A program made the translations under genes and the position numbers. Positions 10,138 through 21,940 of a stretch of 64,000 nt of DNA are shown piece by piece (position 1 is the stretch's first letter; every line of letters starts with the position of its first letter). This DNA is from Echinarachnius parma. Lineage: Eukaryota; Echinodermata; Echinoidea; Clypeasteroida; Echinarachniidae. The notes under the pieces are model-generated. The model saw only the letters and a program-made list of their open reading frames with translations. It made no database searches and was not told where the DNA came from. Where the stretch lies: positions 461,060 to 525,059 of the forward strand of contig JBAMJV010003042.1 of NCBI GenBank assembly GCA_037951105.1. Direction: 5' to 3'.

Positions 10138-11812
10138 ATGTTGAATTCGTCACATTTGACGAATTAAGGTTATACATATCGATTTTTTATGATAAAAGGA
10201 TGATTCCAAAAATAACTACTCAATCATCATATCAATAATAATAGATTCTCCCCCCACCCCCCCCCCACCCCCCTGCAAAAAGGAAAAAAAAAAAAGAAAA
10301 GAAAGTTAAAAAATATTGCCTTGGATTCGAACCCACAACCTTTGATCTTGTGTCACAAATTATACCGCGAGACCAACATTAGATCTCTTAACGAAAATGG
10401 GAAATCGGGAAAGATACATCAGTGATTGCACACTGCACTTGTCATTGTAACAGAGAATTATTTGACCTTTGAACCTAAATTACATATCCTTAACGCCATT
10501 TTCATAATCCGATCTTATCTTATGAACATTTTTCCTTTCATTATACCATACATGTGTGTTGAATTACATGTCCGCGGCGTACGTGGTTATTGAGTATTCA
10601 TGCTTGATTTATTCGACCTTTAACGGTAAATATGACAATGAAATATGCATTTTCGCGATTTGGTGTTAACTTATGAAATGATGGGCTTGTAAATCCCTAT
10701 CTACATGCGAAATCTCAAATTGATAGCATAATTCCTTCAGCAATTATGTCGATAACATACGTTTTGGCTAACCCTCAATTTGTAACAGATTTGAACTCTT
10801 ATTTCCAATCAAACAATTCATCAGGATCCATTGAACAAAACTAAATGGTGTGAATAAATTGCGAATAGAGCAGAACATCAGCTACGATATACCAAAATTT
10901 GGGAGTACATTGATGGAGAATAAGTGAGATATGGTCAAAAGTACACTGTGATCGATTTCAACATTGACTGAAATTGAGTAAAATTCGCATTTTCAAATTT
11001 AACCGTCAATACGATGACTTTATAACATTTACTCGGCATAAATCAGGTATGAATTCGTATTTACAACTCATAATCTATCCGAATATTAAAAGACAATTTG
11101 GTGTTTGTGGACTTTTTAAAAAGTTATGGCCGAATAAAAAAAGTATGTTTTTACCATATTTTGCCAATTTGCGTGCGCGCGTAATTTTGACTTTGACGCG
11201 CGCGTACTCCGTTATTATGAGTCAGCAATAACTCAAATTGATAGGGTGTGTTGAGGGATCTATAAGGAATGCAAAACATGTGAAAAAACGACAATTTTCT
11301 TATTCATTCGCGTTACGCGCGCAAATACGCGCGCGCCGACGCGCACGCGCGGAATTTTTTGAAACGCTTAAAATTGTCTGAAACATATAGTAAATTACTC
11401 GGGTTGGGGTTTTGAGCATTTTTTGACATTTTTTTTCATTTGACGGACGCGTACGCGCGCGTCTCCGAGTGTAATTGCACGCGCATGAGCTTAAAAGATG
11501 ACCATTGACCCGATTAATATTGATGCGAAATTTGAATTGAAATTGATAAATCATGACTGAGATATGATGATTATTAACATTTGACAAAATGGCGTCCTGA
11601 TGACGTCATAGTAATGCGACGTCACTGAAAAAGTTTGCAGATCTAAGTTAGATCATGATCTATCATCATGTGAAGATTCATGACAATTGATTCATGTGAT
11701 CTTGAGATATGCGACGAACAAAATTGATGGGAAGAATAAATAAATAATAATAATAATAAAAATTCGAACAAAATCAATAGGTTATACATATGTATATGTA
11801 TAACCTAACTAG
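10138..11812 (+). repeat. Array unit 5, type B (1675 bp)
   Basis: Full-length type B with an interrupted poly-C tract (about 10250-10273), minus-strand tRNA-derived segment, AP-1 pair near 11217, with one mutated arm (CAATAACTCA), CpG blocks, two CRE-like sites (the first at 11601-11608, the second altered to CGACGTCA), an ATA/AATA microsatellite just upstream of the 28-bp palindrome, then AA and CTAG. Confidence 0.9.
10319..10380 (-). other. tRNA-derived segment in unit 5
   Basis: B-box GGTTCGAATCC is intact and the A-box-like sequence reads TGGTCTCGCGG (10365-10375). The intervening loop region differs from unit 1 (CACAAGATCAAAGG in place of CGCAAGATCTAAGG). Confidence 0.62.
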
Positions 11813-13194
11813 ATTTTGAATTCGTCACTTTTGACGAATTAAGGTTATACATATTGAAATTTCGATATGATGATATTGACTTTTCAACGCGTAATATGAT
11901 GATGTCATATCATTTACTTGGCATAAATGAGGTATGAATTTGTATCTACAACTCATAATCTATCCGAATATTAAAAGAAAATTGGGTGTTTGCTGACTTT
12001 TTAAAAAGTTATGGCCGAATAAAAAAAGGACGTTTTTACCATATTTTGCCAATTTGCGTGCGAGCGTAATTTTGACTTTGACGCGCGCGTACTCATTTAT
12101 TATGAGTCAACAATGACTCAAAATGATAGGGCGAGTTGAGGGATGTATCAGGATTGCTAAACATGTGAATAACGGCATTTTTCGTATTTATTTGCGTTAC
12201 GCGCGCAAATACGCGTGGCAGACTAATCACAATTGTATAGAGACACATTATAATTCCTGAATTCATACTGTTGGGTAATTCAAACCGCAGCACTTTTAAA
12301 GCATAACCTCAGGTACAACATATCGAAATCTAGGAGAAAATCAATGGAAAATCAGCGAGATATGGTCGAAAGTCTGCTGTGATTGATTTCAACATCGATT
12401 AAAATCAGTTAAAATGCGCATTTTCAACTTTAACCGTCAATATGATGACTTTACAACATTTACTCGGCATAAATGAGGTATGAATTTGTATCTACAACTC
12501 ATAATCTATCTGAATATTAAAAGAAAATTGGGTGTTTGTGGACTTTTTAAAAAGTTATGGACGAATAAAAAAAGTATGTTTTTACCATATTTTGCCAATT
12601 TGTATGCGCGCGTAATTTTGACTTTGACGCGCGCGTACTCCGTTATTATGAGTCAACAATGACTCAAATTGATAGGGTGTGTTGAGGGATCTATAAGGAA
12701 TGCAAAACAAGTGAAAAAACGACAATTTTACTATTCATTCGCGTTACGCGCGCAAATACGCGCGCGCCGACGCGCACGCGCGGAATTTTTTGAAACGCTT
12801 AAAATTGTCTGAAACATATAGTAAATTACTCGGGTTGAGGTTTTGAGCATTTTTTGACATTTTTTTTCATTTGACGGACGCGAACGCGCGCGTCTCCGAG
12901 TGTAATTGCACGCGCATGAGCTTAAAAGATGACCATTGACCCAATTAATATTGATGCGAAATTTGAATTGAAATTGATAAATCATGACTGAGATATGATG
13001 ATTATTAACATTTGACAAAATGGCGTCCTGATGACGTCATAGTAATGTGACGTCACTGAAAAAGTTTGCAGATCTAAGTTAGATCATGATCTATCATCAT
13101 GTGAAGATTCATGACAATTGATTCATGTGATCTTGAGATATGCGACGAACAAAATTGATGGGAAGAATAAATAAATAATAATAATAATAACTAG
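11813..13194 (+). repeat. Array unit 6, A/B chimera without 3' palindrome
   Basis: Begins with type A sequence for ~110 bp, changes at the GGCATAAATGAGGTATG module into a B-like body, and includes a middle segment (about 12205-12420, CAGACTAATCACAATTG..) otherwise seen only in unit 8. It repeats a B module and ends AATAATAATAACTAG with the 28-bp palindrome missing. Confidence 0.85.
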
Positions 13195-15286
13195 ATGTTG
13201 AATTCGTCACGTTTGACGAATTAAGGTTATACATATTGAAATTACGATATGATGATATTGACTTTTCAACGCGTAATATGATAATGTCGTAACATTTAAT
13301 TGGCATAAATGAATGACACAAAATAGGGTAACAATATTAATTCATAACAAAAGGGGAGGGGGCAGCTTTTTAATTGACCAAAATGACTGTAAAATAGCTC
13401 TGTACTTGACGTCTTATTTCAATCATATCACACCTTTCCTTTGGCCGATTTTTGCCAGGTTTTCAGTATGTTAAAGCTGAGTTTCCGCTACACATTCATT
13501 TTTAGATTTTATTTTACGTTCTAAGCACGGGAACAGGGCCAAATTGAAGGTTGAACTTTGTTTTGACTTTATCGTGCAATATAATGACTTTAGCAAATCC
13601 GATTGGCCAAGGTTACGTATTTAATAATATCTACAACTCATACTCTTTAAGATTATGAAAAAATATTTTGGGATTTCCATGCAAGGAAGAAGTTATTGCC
13701 GATAAGAGATGGGCATGTATTACCAGATTTAGCCAATTTTCGCACATTTTCTAGCGAACGGAGGAATACGGGATTTACAGTCTGCCGTTGGGGGCGCTAG
13801 ACCACTTCACGACACGGTGTTGTTTGTCGATAATTTGTAAATACAAATAAATTAGGTATTTTAATGTTTGAGCTCTGAAAATTGATTATAATTTGAATTT
13901 CAATGACTGATAATATATCTGGGCCATTGTTAAATTGGCAGTCATCATCTTTTAACAGTAATTTACAAGTGTAGTGTGCTGAATGACAAGTCCGTGGTTA
14001 TTGAGTATTTATGCTTGATATATTTGACATTTGACGGTTAATAAGACAATGTAATATGCATGTTCGCGATTTTGTGTTAACTTATGAAATGTTGGACTTG
14101 CAAGTCCCTATCTACATGCGAAATTTCAAATTGATAGCATAATTCCTTCAGCAGTTATAGGTCGATAACATACGTTTTGGCTAACCCTCAATTTGTAACA
14201 GATTTGAACTTTTATTTCCAATCAAACAATTCATCAGGATCCAGTGAACAAAACTAAATGGTGTGAAAAGATCACGAATAGAGCAGGACATCAGCTACGA
14301 TATATCAAAATTTGGGAGTACATTGATGGAGAATAAGCGAGAAATGGTCAATAGTACACTGTGATCGATTTCAACATTGATTGAAATTGATTAAAATTCG
14401 CATTTTCAACTTTAACCGTCAATACGATGACTTTATAACATTTACTCGGCATAACTGAGGTATGAATTCGTATCTACAACTCATAATCTATCCGAATATT
14501 AAAAGAAAATTGGATGTTTGTGGACTTTTTAAAAAGTTATGGCCGAATAAAAAAAGTATGTTTTTACCATATTTTGCCAATTTGCGTGCGCGCGTAATTT
14601 TGACTTTGACGCGCGCGTACTCCGTTATTATGAGTCAACAATGACTCAAATTGATAGGGTGTGTTGAGGGATCTATAAGGAATGCAAAACATTTGAAAAA
14701 ACGACAATTTTTCTATTCATTCGCGTTACGCGCGCAAATACGCGCGCGCCGACGCGCACGCGCGGAATTTTTTGAAACGCTTAAAATTGTCTGAAACATA
14801 TAGTAAATTACTCGGGTTGGGGTTTTGAGCATTTTTTGACATTTTTTTTCATTTGACGGACGCGTACGCGCGCGTCTCCGAGTGTAATTGCACGCGCATG
14901 AGCTTAAAAGATGACCATTGACCCGATTAATATTGATGCGAAATTTGAATTGAAATTGATATATCATGACTGAGATATGATGATTATTAACATTTGACAA
15001 AATGGCGTCCTGATGACGTCATAATAATGTGACGTCACTGAAAAAGTTTGCAGATCTAAGTTAGATCATGATCTATCATCATGTGAAGATTCATGACAAT
15101 TGATTCATGTGATCTTGAGATATGCGACGAACAAAATTAGGAAGAAGAAAAAATAAATAATAATAATAATAATAATAATAAAAATCTTGACGAAATCAAG
15201 AGGTTATACATATGTATATGTATAACCTAATAAAAATTCGAACAAAATCAATAGGTTATACATATGTATATGTATAACCTAACTAG
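13195..15286 (+). repeat. Array unit 7, A-C-B chimera (2092 bp)
   Basis: Type A 5' third; then from about 13745 to 14000 a diverged relative of the type C middle (AGCTCTGAAAATTG.., ATCTGGGCCA..); then a type B body and end. AP-1 pair near 14632, CpG blocks and CRE pair present. Two complete 28-bp palindromes (15201-15228 and 15253-15280) precede CTAG at 15283-15286. Confidence 0.85.
15201..15280. repeat. Doubled 3' palindrome of unit 7
   Basis: Two perfect palindromes with arms AGGTTATACATAT separated by about 24 bp, each preceded by its own AAATCAA leader (one from the CTTGACGAAATCAA variant, one from the ATTCGAACAAAATCAA variant). Only the second is followed by CTAG. Confidence 0.92.
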
Positions 15287-15463
15287 ATGTTGAATTCGTC
15301 ACGTTTGACGAATTAAGGTTATACATATCGATTTATTATGATAAAAGGATGATTCCAAAAATAACTACTCAATCATCATATAAATAACATTATATACCCC
15401 CCCCCCCCCCCCCAATAAAAAGAAAAAAATAAGAAAAAAGAAAGTAAAAAAAAATATTGCCTT

Positions 15464-15532
15464 GGATTCGAACCCACGACAATTAGACAGACTTAAGATC
15501 TAGAGTGACAGATTCGTACCACGACACCAGCC
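15464..15532 (-). other. tRNA-derived segment in unit 8
   Basis: B-box GGTTCGAATCC retained. The region between the boxes is different and longer than in other units (contains TCTAGATCTTAAGTCTG), and the A-box-like sequence reads TGGTGTCGTGG, so this copy may derive from a separate tRNA-like source. Confidence 0.55.
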
Positions 15533-16453
15533 CTTGTTCACTTGACAGAGATAAACAAATGATGGAATATGAGTAAAAGATTGCACTCTGCATTTGCCAA
15601 TACAAGATACAACTCATAATCTATCCGAATATTAAAATAAAATTGGGTGTTTGTGGACTTTTAAAAAAGTTATGGCCGAATAAAAATACAATGTTTTTAC
15701 CATATTTGGCCAATTTGCGTGTGCGCGTAATTTTGACTTTGACGCGCGCATACTCCGTTATTAGGAGTCAACAATGACTCAAATTGATAGGGTGAGTTGA
15801 GGGATGTATCAGGATTGCAAAACATGTGAAAAAACGGCACTTTTCCTATTTATTTGCGTTACGCGCGCAAATACGCTTGGCAGACTAATCACAATTGTAT
15901 AGAGACACATAGTTCCTGAATTCATATTATTAGATAATTTAAACCACAGCACCTTTAGAGTATAACCTCAGCTACAACATATCGAAATCTGGGAGAAAAT
16001 AAACGGAGAATAAGCGAGATATGGTCGGAAGTCTGCTGTGATTGATTTCAAAATCGATTAAAATAAGTTAAAATGCGCATTTTCAACTTTAACCGTCAAT
16101 ATGATGACTTTATAACATTTACTCGGCATAAATGAGGTATGAATTCGTATCTACAACTCATAATATATCCGAATATTAAAAGAAAATTGGGTGTTTGTGG
16201 ACTTTTTAAAAAGTTATGGCCAAATAAAAAAATGATGTTTTTACCATATTTTGCCAATTTGCGTGCGCGCGTAATTTTGACCTGATAAATATTGATGCGA
16301 AATTTGAATTGAAATTGATATTTCATGACTGAGATATGATGATTATTAAAATTTGACAAAATGGCGTCCTGATGACGTCACAGTCATGTGACGTCACTGA
16401 AAAGTTGGCAGTTCTAAGTTAGAACATGATCTATCATCATGTGACGATTCATG

Positions 16454-17546
16454 ATATGTGACCGGCTCTGTCACTTTGGGGAATTCATCGGGAATATCAA
16501 AATTGAGATTGTTAGTGTTTTGAATTCTCTAGGATTTCAGCTTTAAAATGATATACAACTTGATAAGTATGAGTTTCTTGAAGGCTAGAAAAACGCAAAT
16601 TAATAACATGGACCAGAGCCCCGTGATTTGTCAAACAACGGAGAAAATCGCTTCTAAAGTTTTGCATCCATTCAGAAAAGCATTCTCACACACCGAGCGA
16701 GAAGTTGAACGGTTCGCTTTCACCTTTCCGCTTTTCGTAATCGATCAGCAAACGAAATAATGCATGCACAGTTATACTGTTATTTATCGGCCAATCAGCA
16801 ACGCTTACGCCGGTATTACGTAATTGTACAAAGCCTCAGCCCTAAGTCTCAGTTGATCGACAAACTAGCCCATGTGCTGCCCTTTGATGTGCATGTATTA
16901 CAACCGCGGTGTATTGTGTATGTACGTACCGCCATAACCCACCGCATCATATTCACCATACCGCCGCTGTACCACCGGTAGACAAAAGAAAAGCGCAGCT
17001 TGATACCGTATGATATGGTACGCTGCACACGCACACTGCACACTTGCGGCATGCCCAGCGCGATTCAATGCGGTACCCATAGAATTATAAACAAACCAAC
17101 TACTCGTTTACTATACAGTAAGTTAAATGCCGCGAACGCTTCCTGGAAATGTACAACACACGGGCAATACAACTCTATTCAGGTTAGTCTGACCAATCAC
17201 TGTACAGGTACAGTGCTTTCTTCTTGCAGCTCGCCGCGGCGGCACGGTCGAATCACACACACATAGCTGGCGCGTTCGTTTCACAATCGATCATGATCAG
17301 CCAGCGCGGATTTACTGAGTTTCTGGTCGAAACCGAAATGAAGGTTGCTTAGAAAAATCATTATTTACGGCATAAAAAATTAGATTAAGGACCTGAAATT
17401 TTCAGAGAATGTAGATGAAACATGTAAGTATCAAATCCCATAAAGTTAACAATTTCAGCCAAAGACAATATTTTATGATTTTGAGGCTCTAAGTACTAAA
17501 GACCCATCCCGACTTTACACCCATTCTCTGGGAGCCGGTCTCATAT
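16454..17546. mobile_element. GTGACCGGCTC-ended DNA element (1,085 bp)
   Basis: The element 16458-17542 begins GTGACCGGCTC and ends GAGCCGGTCTC (inverted match 10 of 11). ATAT occurs on both sides (16454-16457 and 17543-17546), and deleting element plus one ATAT restores the uninterrupted TTCATGATATTTGATTC of other type B units. Open frames at 16548-16760 and 17000-17266 show no recognisable transposase features. Likely a non-autonomous DNA transposon; superfamily not assigned. Confidence 0.75.
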
Positions 17547-17637
17547 TTGATTCATCTGATCTTGAGATAATCGACGAACAAAAGTGAGGGGTAGAATAAA
17601 GAAGAAGAAGGAGAAAAAAAATTCGAACAAAATCAAT

Positions 17638-17727
17638 AGGTTATACGTATGATATACGTATAACCTAAAACTCTTGACGAAATCAATAAGGTTATACATA
17701 TGTATATGTATAACCTATGTATAACCT
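17638..17727. repeat. Doubled 3' palindrome with compensated change (unit 8)
   Basis: The first palindrome has arms AGGTTATACGTAT and ATACGTATAACCT, so the A-to-G change in one arm is matched by T-to-C in the other. The second is the common form. A third partial arm (ATGTATAACCTT) follows at 17717-17728. Confidence 0.88.
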
Positions 17728-19283
17728 TACAAATGACGTAGTAAAGATCATGTTATCATTCAAAAAGAGCCGTTAAAACGTAAGAGGGCGCTCTCTAAAC
17801 ACTCATCGGTTTCAACCATATTGAATAAAATATTGTGCATGTGATGTTTTGTTGAAATAGTGATTAGATAGAGAAATAACCAACAACTATTTAAATACCT
17901 ATTTTGTAACTTTTTGAAAAGAGGAAGCATTTTTTTAAAATTGTTAACGGCTGCTTCAAAATTCTCTAATAAACCTGGGGCCCCAGCTTCATTACAAATT
18001 GTTATATTTATGGATATTTCAGCCGTCTCTGAACCGATTTTGATCAAACAAAGATGATTTTATTATTTAAATATTATGCTCTTTCAAATTTTACACTCAG
18101 TTTTTCATTACCTCACAAAATAATAAGTAGTCTAGCGCCCTCTCTACCAAAACTCAACTATCCCTTAAAGTGTGATAAAATCCGAATCTTAGTATCGTTC
18201 AATGTAGGCATAATGATAGAATGTCAACTAACGCCATCAGCACGCCAGTAAAATGTGGCCTAAATTCTCGGCCCATCCGCGCCACAACGCTGGGTTGGAC
18301 ATTGGCTCGACAAGGCCGATATGCCGTGCAGATGTGAGCTCGCGTAGCTTTTGCACGCAGCGTATGCGGTAAAAATAAAATATATGTGGTAAAAGATCTC
18401 TGTATTTCTAACTACTAAATTTCAAAGCAGTTTTTTGTTCCCTAATATTTACATTAACAGATACGTTATCATACATGTATATTATTTCATATGGTAGATG
18501 ATTAGTCCGTGTTTTTCAATTGTTAGTGCGTGAGGCGTTTCAAAATATTATATTTGGCTTTAACTCATATTAGGCCATAGTTATATAGAGTTCTACACGC
18601 CCGGATATGGTTCATTTATCTTCCATATATCTCACGAAGAGAATAACGTGTAAAAGTTAATGTCAATTCCGACAATACCATGAACTTATTCTAAAAATCA
18701 CCGTTCAAACAACTTCATACACATCTACAAACTGCTATTTGTGTACGCGTATCCAAAGCTCTGATCAACTAGATAAGGAAATAACAACCGGATATGTTAT
18801 TCTTTAGCGTGCAGTGCAGATCGATTAGCTTTCCTAAGGTCAAAGCAACATATTTGGATTAGGTTGTAAAAACACAAAGTCTTATTAGAAATTTCCCACG
18901 AGTTAAATCCCTAATTTGTTTAGCTGCTGTCCTCATGACCTGGGACCCGTTATTGCAATGTGCTTCCTCCATAAATTATGTACTTGATAAGGATCACAAT
19001 CCTCGAAACTTACGTTGAACTCTTGCGGTTCTCACATATCTCGTTGTATTTGTATTAATAATATAAGCATGGGCAGTTTTTGTTTTGTTTTTCTTAAATT
19101 ATTTGGTTATAAAGATATGTATGATTAAAGGGTTCAGATTTACATGTATATGCTAGATCATAACCGTGTAGAAAGTCGGTGAAATGAGTGATAGTAAATA
19201 TCACTCGCATTGCAGTTTTGCTCATTACTCGGTCATATGACGTTCATTTACCATGGAATGCTCTCACATCACTCAGATGATAT

Positions 19284-20042
19284 ATCTGGGGGTGTATTCT
19301 GAAAACCATTTTAAAGGGACTGTCCGCCTTTTACAAATCATCTAAAAAGTTTACAGTACCTAGACTCGGTGATAAATATGACACCCATGTGAAATGTTCA
19401 ATTCAAAACGCTATAATTTAGATTCTATGAATGAAAAACTACCAAGAAAAATAGCAAAGATCGCGTCTCCTCAATGTACTACATTTTGGCCACTTGCTAT
19501 GTATATTTAGCTGATTCATTGTCAGAACTTATTTTCGAAAAACCTGTGTGTATACAATTTATTAGATGCATGCTACACAATAACAATCTCAAATGAAAGA
19601 AAGAATGAAAGGATCTGAAGTTTGAAGAGTATTTTAGTACTTGAATGATTATTCGGTCATTAGGTTGCACAAGGCAAACGCAGGCAGTTTAGCGTTCACT
19701 CAAAGTCTGTAGAACACTAAACATGTCAGGCAGTATAACCAGGGAAATGGAAGTATGTTAAATACACTTACATGTTGTTGTTGTTTTTAAATGTCAAGCC
19801 CTTATATGTTAAAGCATGCTGTTAAATGACATTTTCTATCATATAAGTCAATAACCTCGCAACTTTTGAAATTTGGCTTGCAAAAGGGGGACAGTCCCTT
19901 TAAGCTAAGATATAGTGTATAATTTTATACGTCACTAAAAATGTTTTAGCCAAATCGGTATTCTGAAGCTCTAAACTATATTTCAGTGACGTAGATGCAA
20001 TACATTTTAACTTAAAATACTTTGCCGAATACACCCCCAGAT
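19284..20042. mobile_element. Outer MITE (copy 2)
   Basis: Same termini as 3038-3795. Being present at the same relative position in both copies, the insertion predates the segmental duplication. Confidence 0.75.
19311..19903. mobile_element. Inner TTAA MITE (copy 2)
   Basis: TTAA at 19311-19314 and 19900-19903 flank AGGGACTGTCCGCC-type inverted ends; orthologous to 3065-3657. Confidence 0.8.
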
Positions 20043-20902
20043 CAAAGAAACCCATGAGATTTTATCACCCATTTGCCCGTTTTTCAAATTGTTATCATGT
20101 GTATGGTTATTATTACCATTTGTATTATTAATATTACTATCATGATTACTATGAGTATGCATTGCGGTACGCTATTCGTAGTATACTATATCACAGCGTT
20201 AACAATAGTTTGCAAAATAACTATACAACATACAATATCATACAAACAAAATCAATTGGGATCAATTGGGAAATAGGTATGTTTTAAAGAGCTTTTTAAA
20301 ACATCCACTAATGGAGCAGATTCAATATGTGAGGGTAGTCCTTTCCAGTTTCCACTCCTTAGCTGCTGTAACAGTATCCTGCCTTACTATAATAGTCCTC
20401 AGAAAAGTAAACCGAAATGGGTCTGCATTGGAGCGAAGATGTGTACGCAAATGTCGATTCGTATCAAGACATGCATAACATTTAAACAACAATCTTGTAC
20501 ATGTCAACAAAGTGACTAAATCCCTTTAAGAACAAGAATAAGCACATCGGTGAGTGTATGTTTAATTAGCGTTATAAGCGTTGCGAAATTGGTTTATTGT
20601 CAAGTTATATTTAATTTTCATTGTTTTAGTCTTTTAGAAATTAAATTGAAACTGTAAACTTGATCACAGGTATAGTGTAGTTTTTACCGGATGTTCACAG
20701 TCACGCGATGGTCATTTTTTCTCGTAAACATATCCGCGGTTAGGCAGGCCCTGGATCCTAATTGTTGTTATGGTTCGTTAAAACATATAGACTCTATGGT
20801 TAAAGGAGACCACCACGCGAATAATACCAAAGGGTCATAACAATAATACATATATTCCATTTTTTTATAACGCTTTTTAACAATTAAGTCTCAAATATTG
20901 AT

Positions 20903-21940
20903 GATATGATGATATTGACTTTTCAACGCGTAATATTATAATGTCATAACATTTACTTGGCATAAATGAATGACACAAAATAGGGTAACAATATTAATTC
21001 ATAACAAAAGGGAAGGGGGAAGCTCTTTAATTGACCAAAATGACTGTAAAATGGCTCTGTACCTGACGTCTTATTTCAACCATATCACACCTTTCCTTTG
21101 GCCGATTTTTACCCGGTTTTCAGTATGTTAAAGCTGAGTTTCCGCTACACCATCACAATTTTCGATTTTATTTCACGATTAGAGCACGGGAACAGGTCGT
21201 AATTGAAGGTTGAACTTTTGTTTTACTTTATCGTGCACTATGATGACTTTACAAAATCTGATTGGCCATAGTTAGATATGTAAAAATATGTGCAACTCAT
21301 ACTCTTTCGGAATATGTAAAAATATTTGGATATATCCATGTATCAAAGAAGTTATGACCGATAAGAGAAGGGCATGTTTGACCAGAATTAGCCAATTTTC
21401 ACACTCTTGCGCGATTTCAACTTTAACCGGTCAATTCGATGACTTTATAACATTTACTCGGCATAAATGAGGTATGAATTCGTATCTACAACTCATAATC
21501 TATCCGAATATAAAAAGAAAATTGGTGGTTTGTGGACTTTTCAAAAAGTTATGCCCGAATAAAAAAATGGTTGTTTTTGAGCATTTTCATATTTTAAGAT
21601 CCTTAGACGGGCGCGTACGCGCTTGTTACGTAGCGCATGCGCATGCGCATAATCGGAAAAGTTGCCACTTGGGCTGATAATTGTTGGTGCCAAATTTAAA
21701 GGGAAATAGAAGATGCATGACTGAGATACATCCATGAATGAAATTTCACAAAATGGCGTCCTGATGACGTCACGAATAGTCGGAGGCACCCAAAAGTTTG
21801 GCAGTTCTAAGTTAGACCAAGATCTATCATCTCGCAAAGTTTCAGGACAATAGCTGCACCCGTTCTTGAGGTATCCGACGAACAAAATTCTTGTTTTCGT
21901 GTCTCTATGCACTCGCATACAGACACAAAAACAATACTAG
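20903..21940 (+). repeat. Type A unit at end of block copy 2
   Basis: Lacks the junction hairpin like its partner at 4656, but keeps more of the unit: module 1, then directly the last module, the CpG/NRF1-like block (near 21610-21650), TGACGTCA near 21768, the 3' hairpin and CTAG (21937-21940). The two middle modules are missing. Confidence 0.82.

Larger units (their letters stand above)
15287..17718 (+). repeat. Array unit 8, type B interrupted by a transposon
   Basis: B start with a ~17-C run, tRNA-derived segment, a body sharing the rare middle segment with unit 6 (about 15880-16080), then the usual CRE pair (near 16374). The 1,085-bp insert at 16458-17542 splits the TTCATGATATTTGATTCAT sequence. 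After it come two 3' palindromes (17638-17666 and 17689-17716) plus a third half-arm. There is no CTAG; the sequence passes into block copy 2 at about 17752. Confidence 0.85.
17752..21483 (+). repeat. Segmental duplication, copy 2
   Basis: Second copy of the 1075-5236 block, lacking the LINE-like insertion and so showing the pre-insertion state at about 17996-18001. Its left flank is array unit 8, whereas the left flank of copy 1 is unrelated sequence. It carries the same nested MITEs and the same short open frames (20073-20276, 20266-20478). A longer minus-strand frame (17760-18047, 95 codons) is open here only because the insertion is absent; no domain is recognised. Confidence 0.92.

Noticed and set aside
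11300-11587. Recurrent 95-codon minus-strand open frame with an arginine-rich stretch in type B ends
   Set aside because: It recurs because the DNA repeats. In several units it is broken by changes in the T-run or by frame shifts, the arginines come from CG-rich blocks, and there is no start context or domain. A dN/dS test over all units would settle it.
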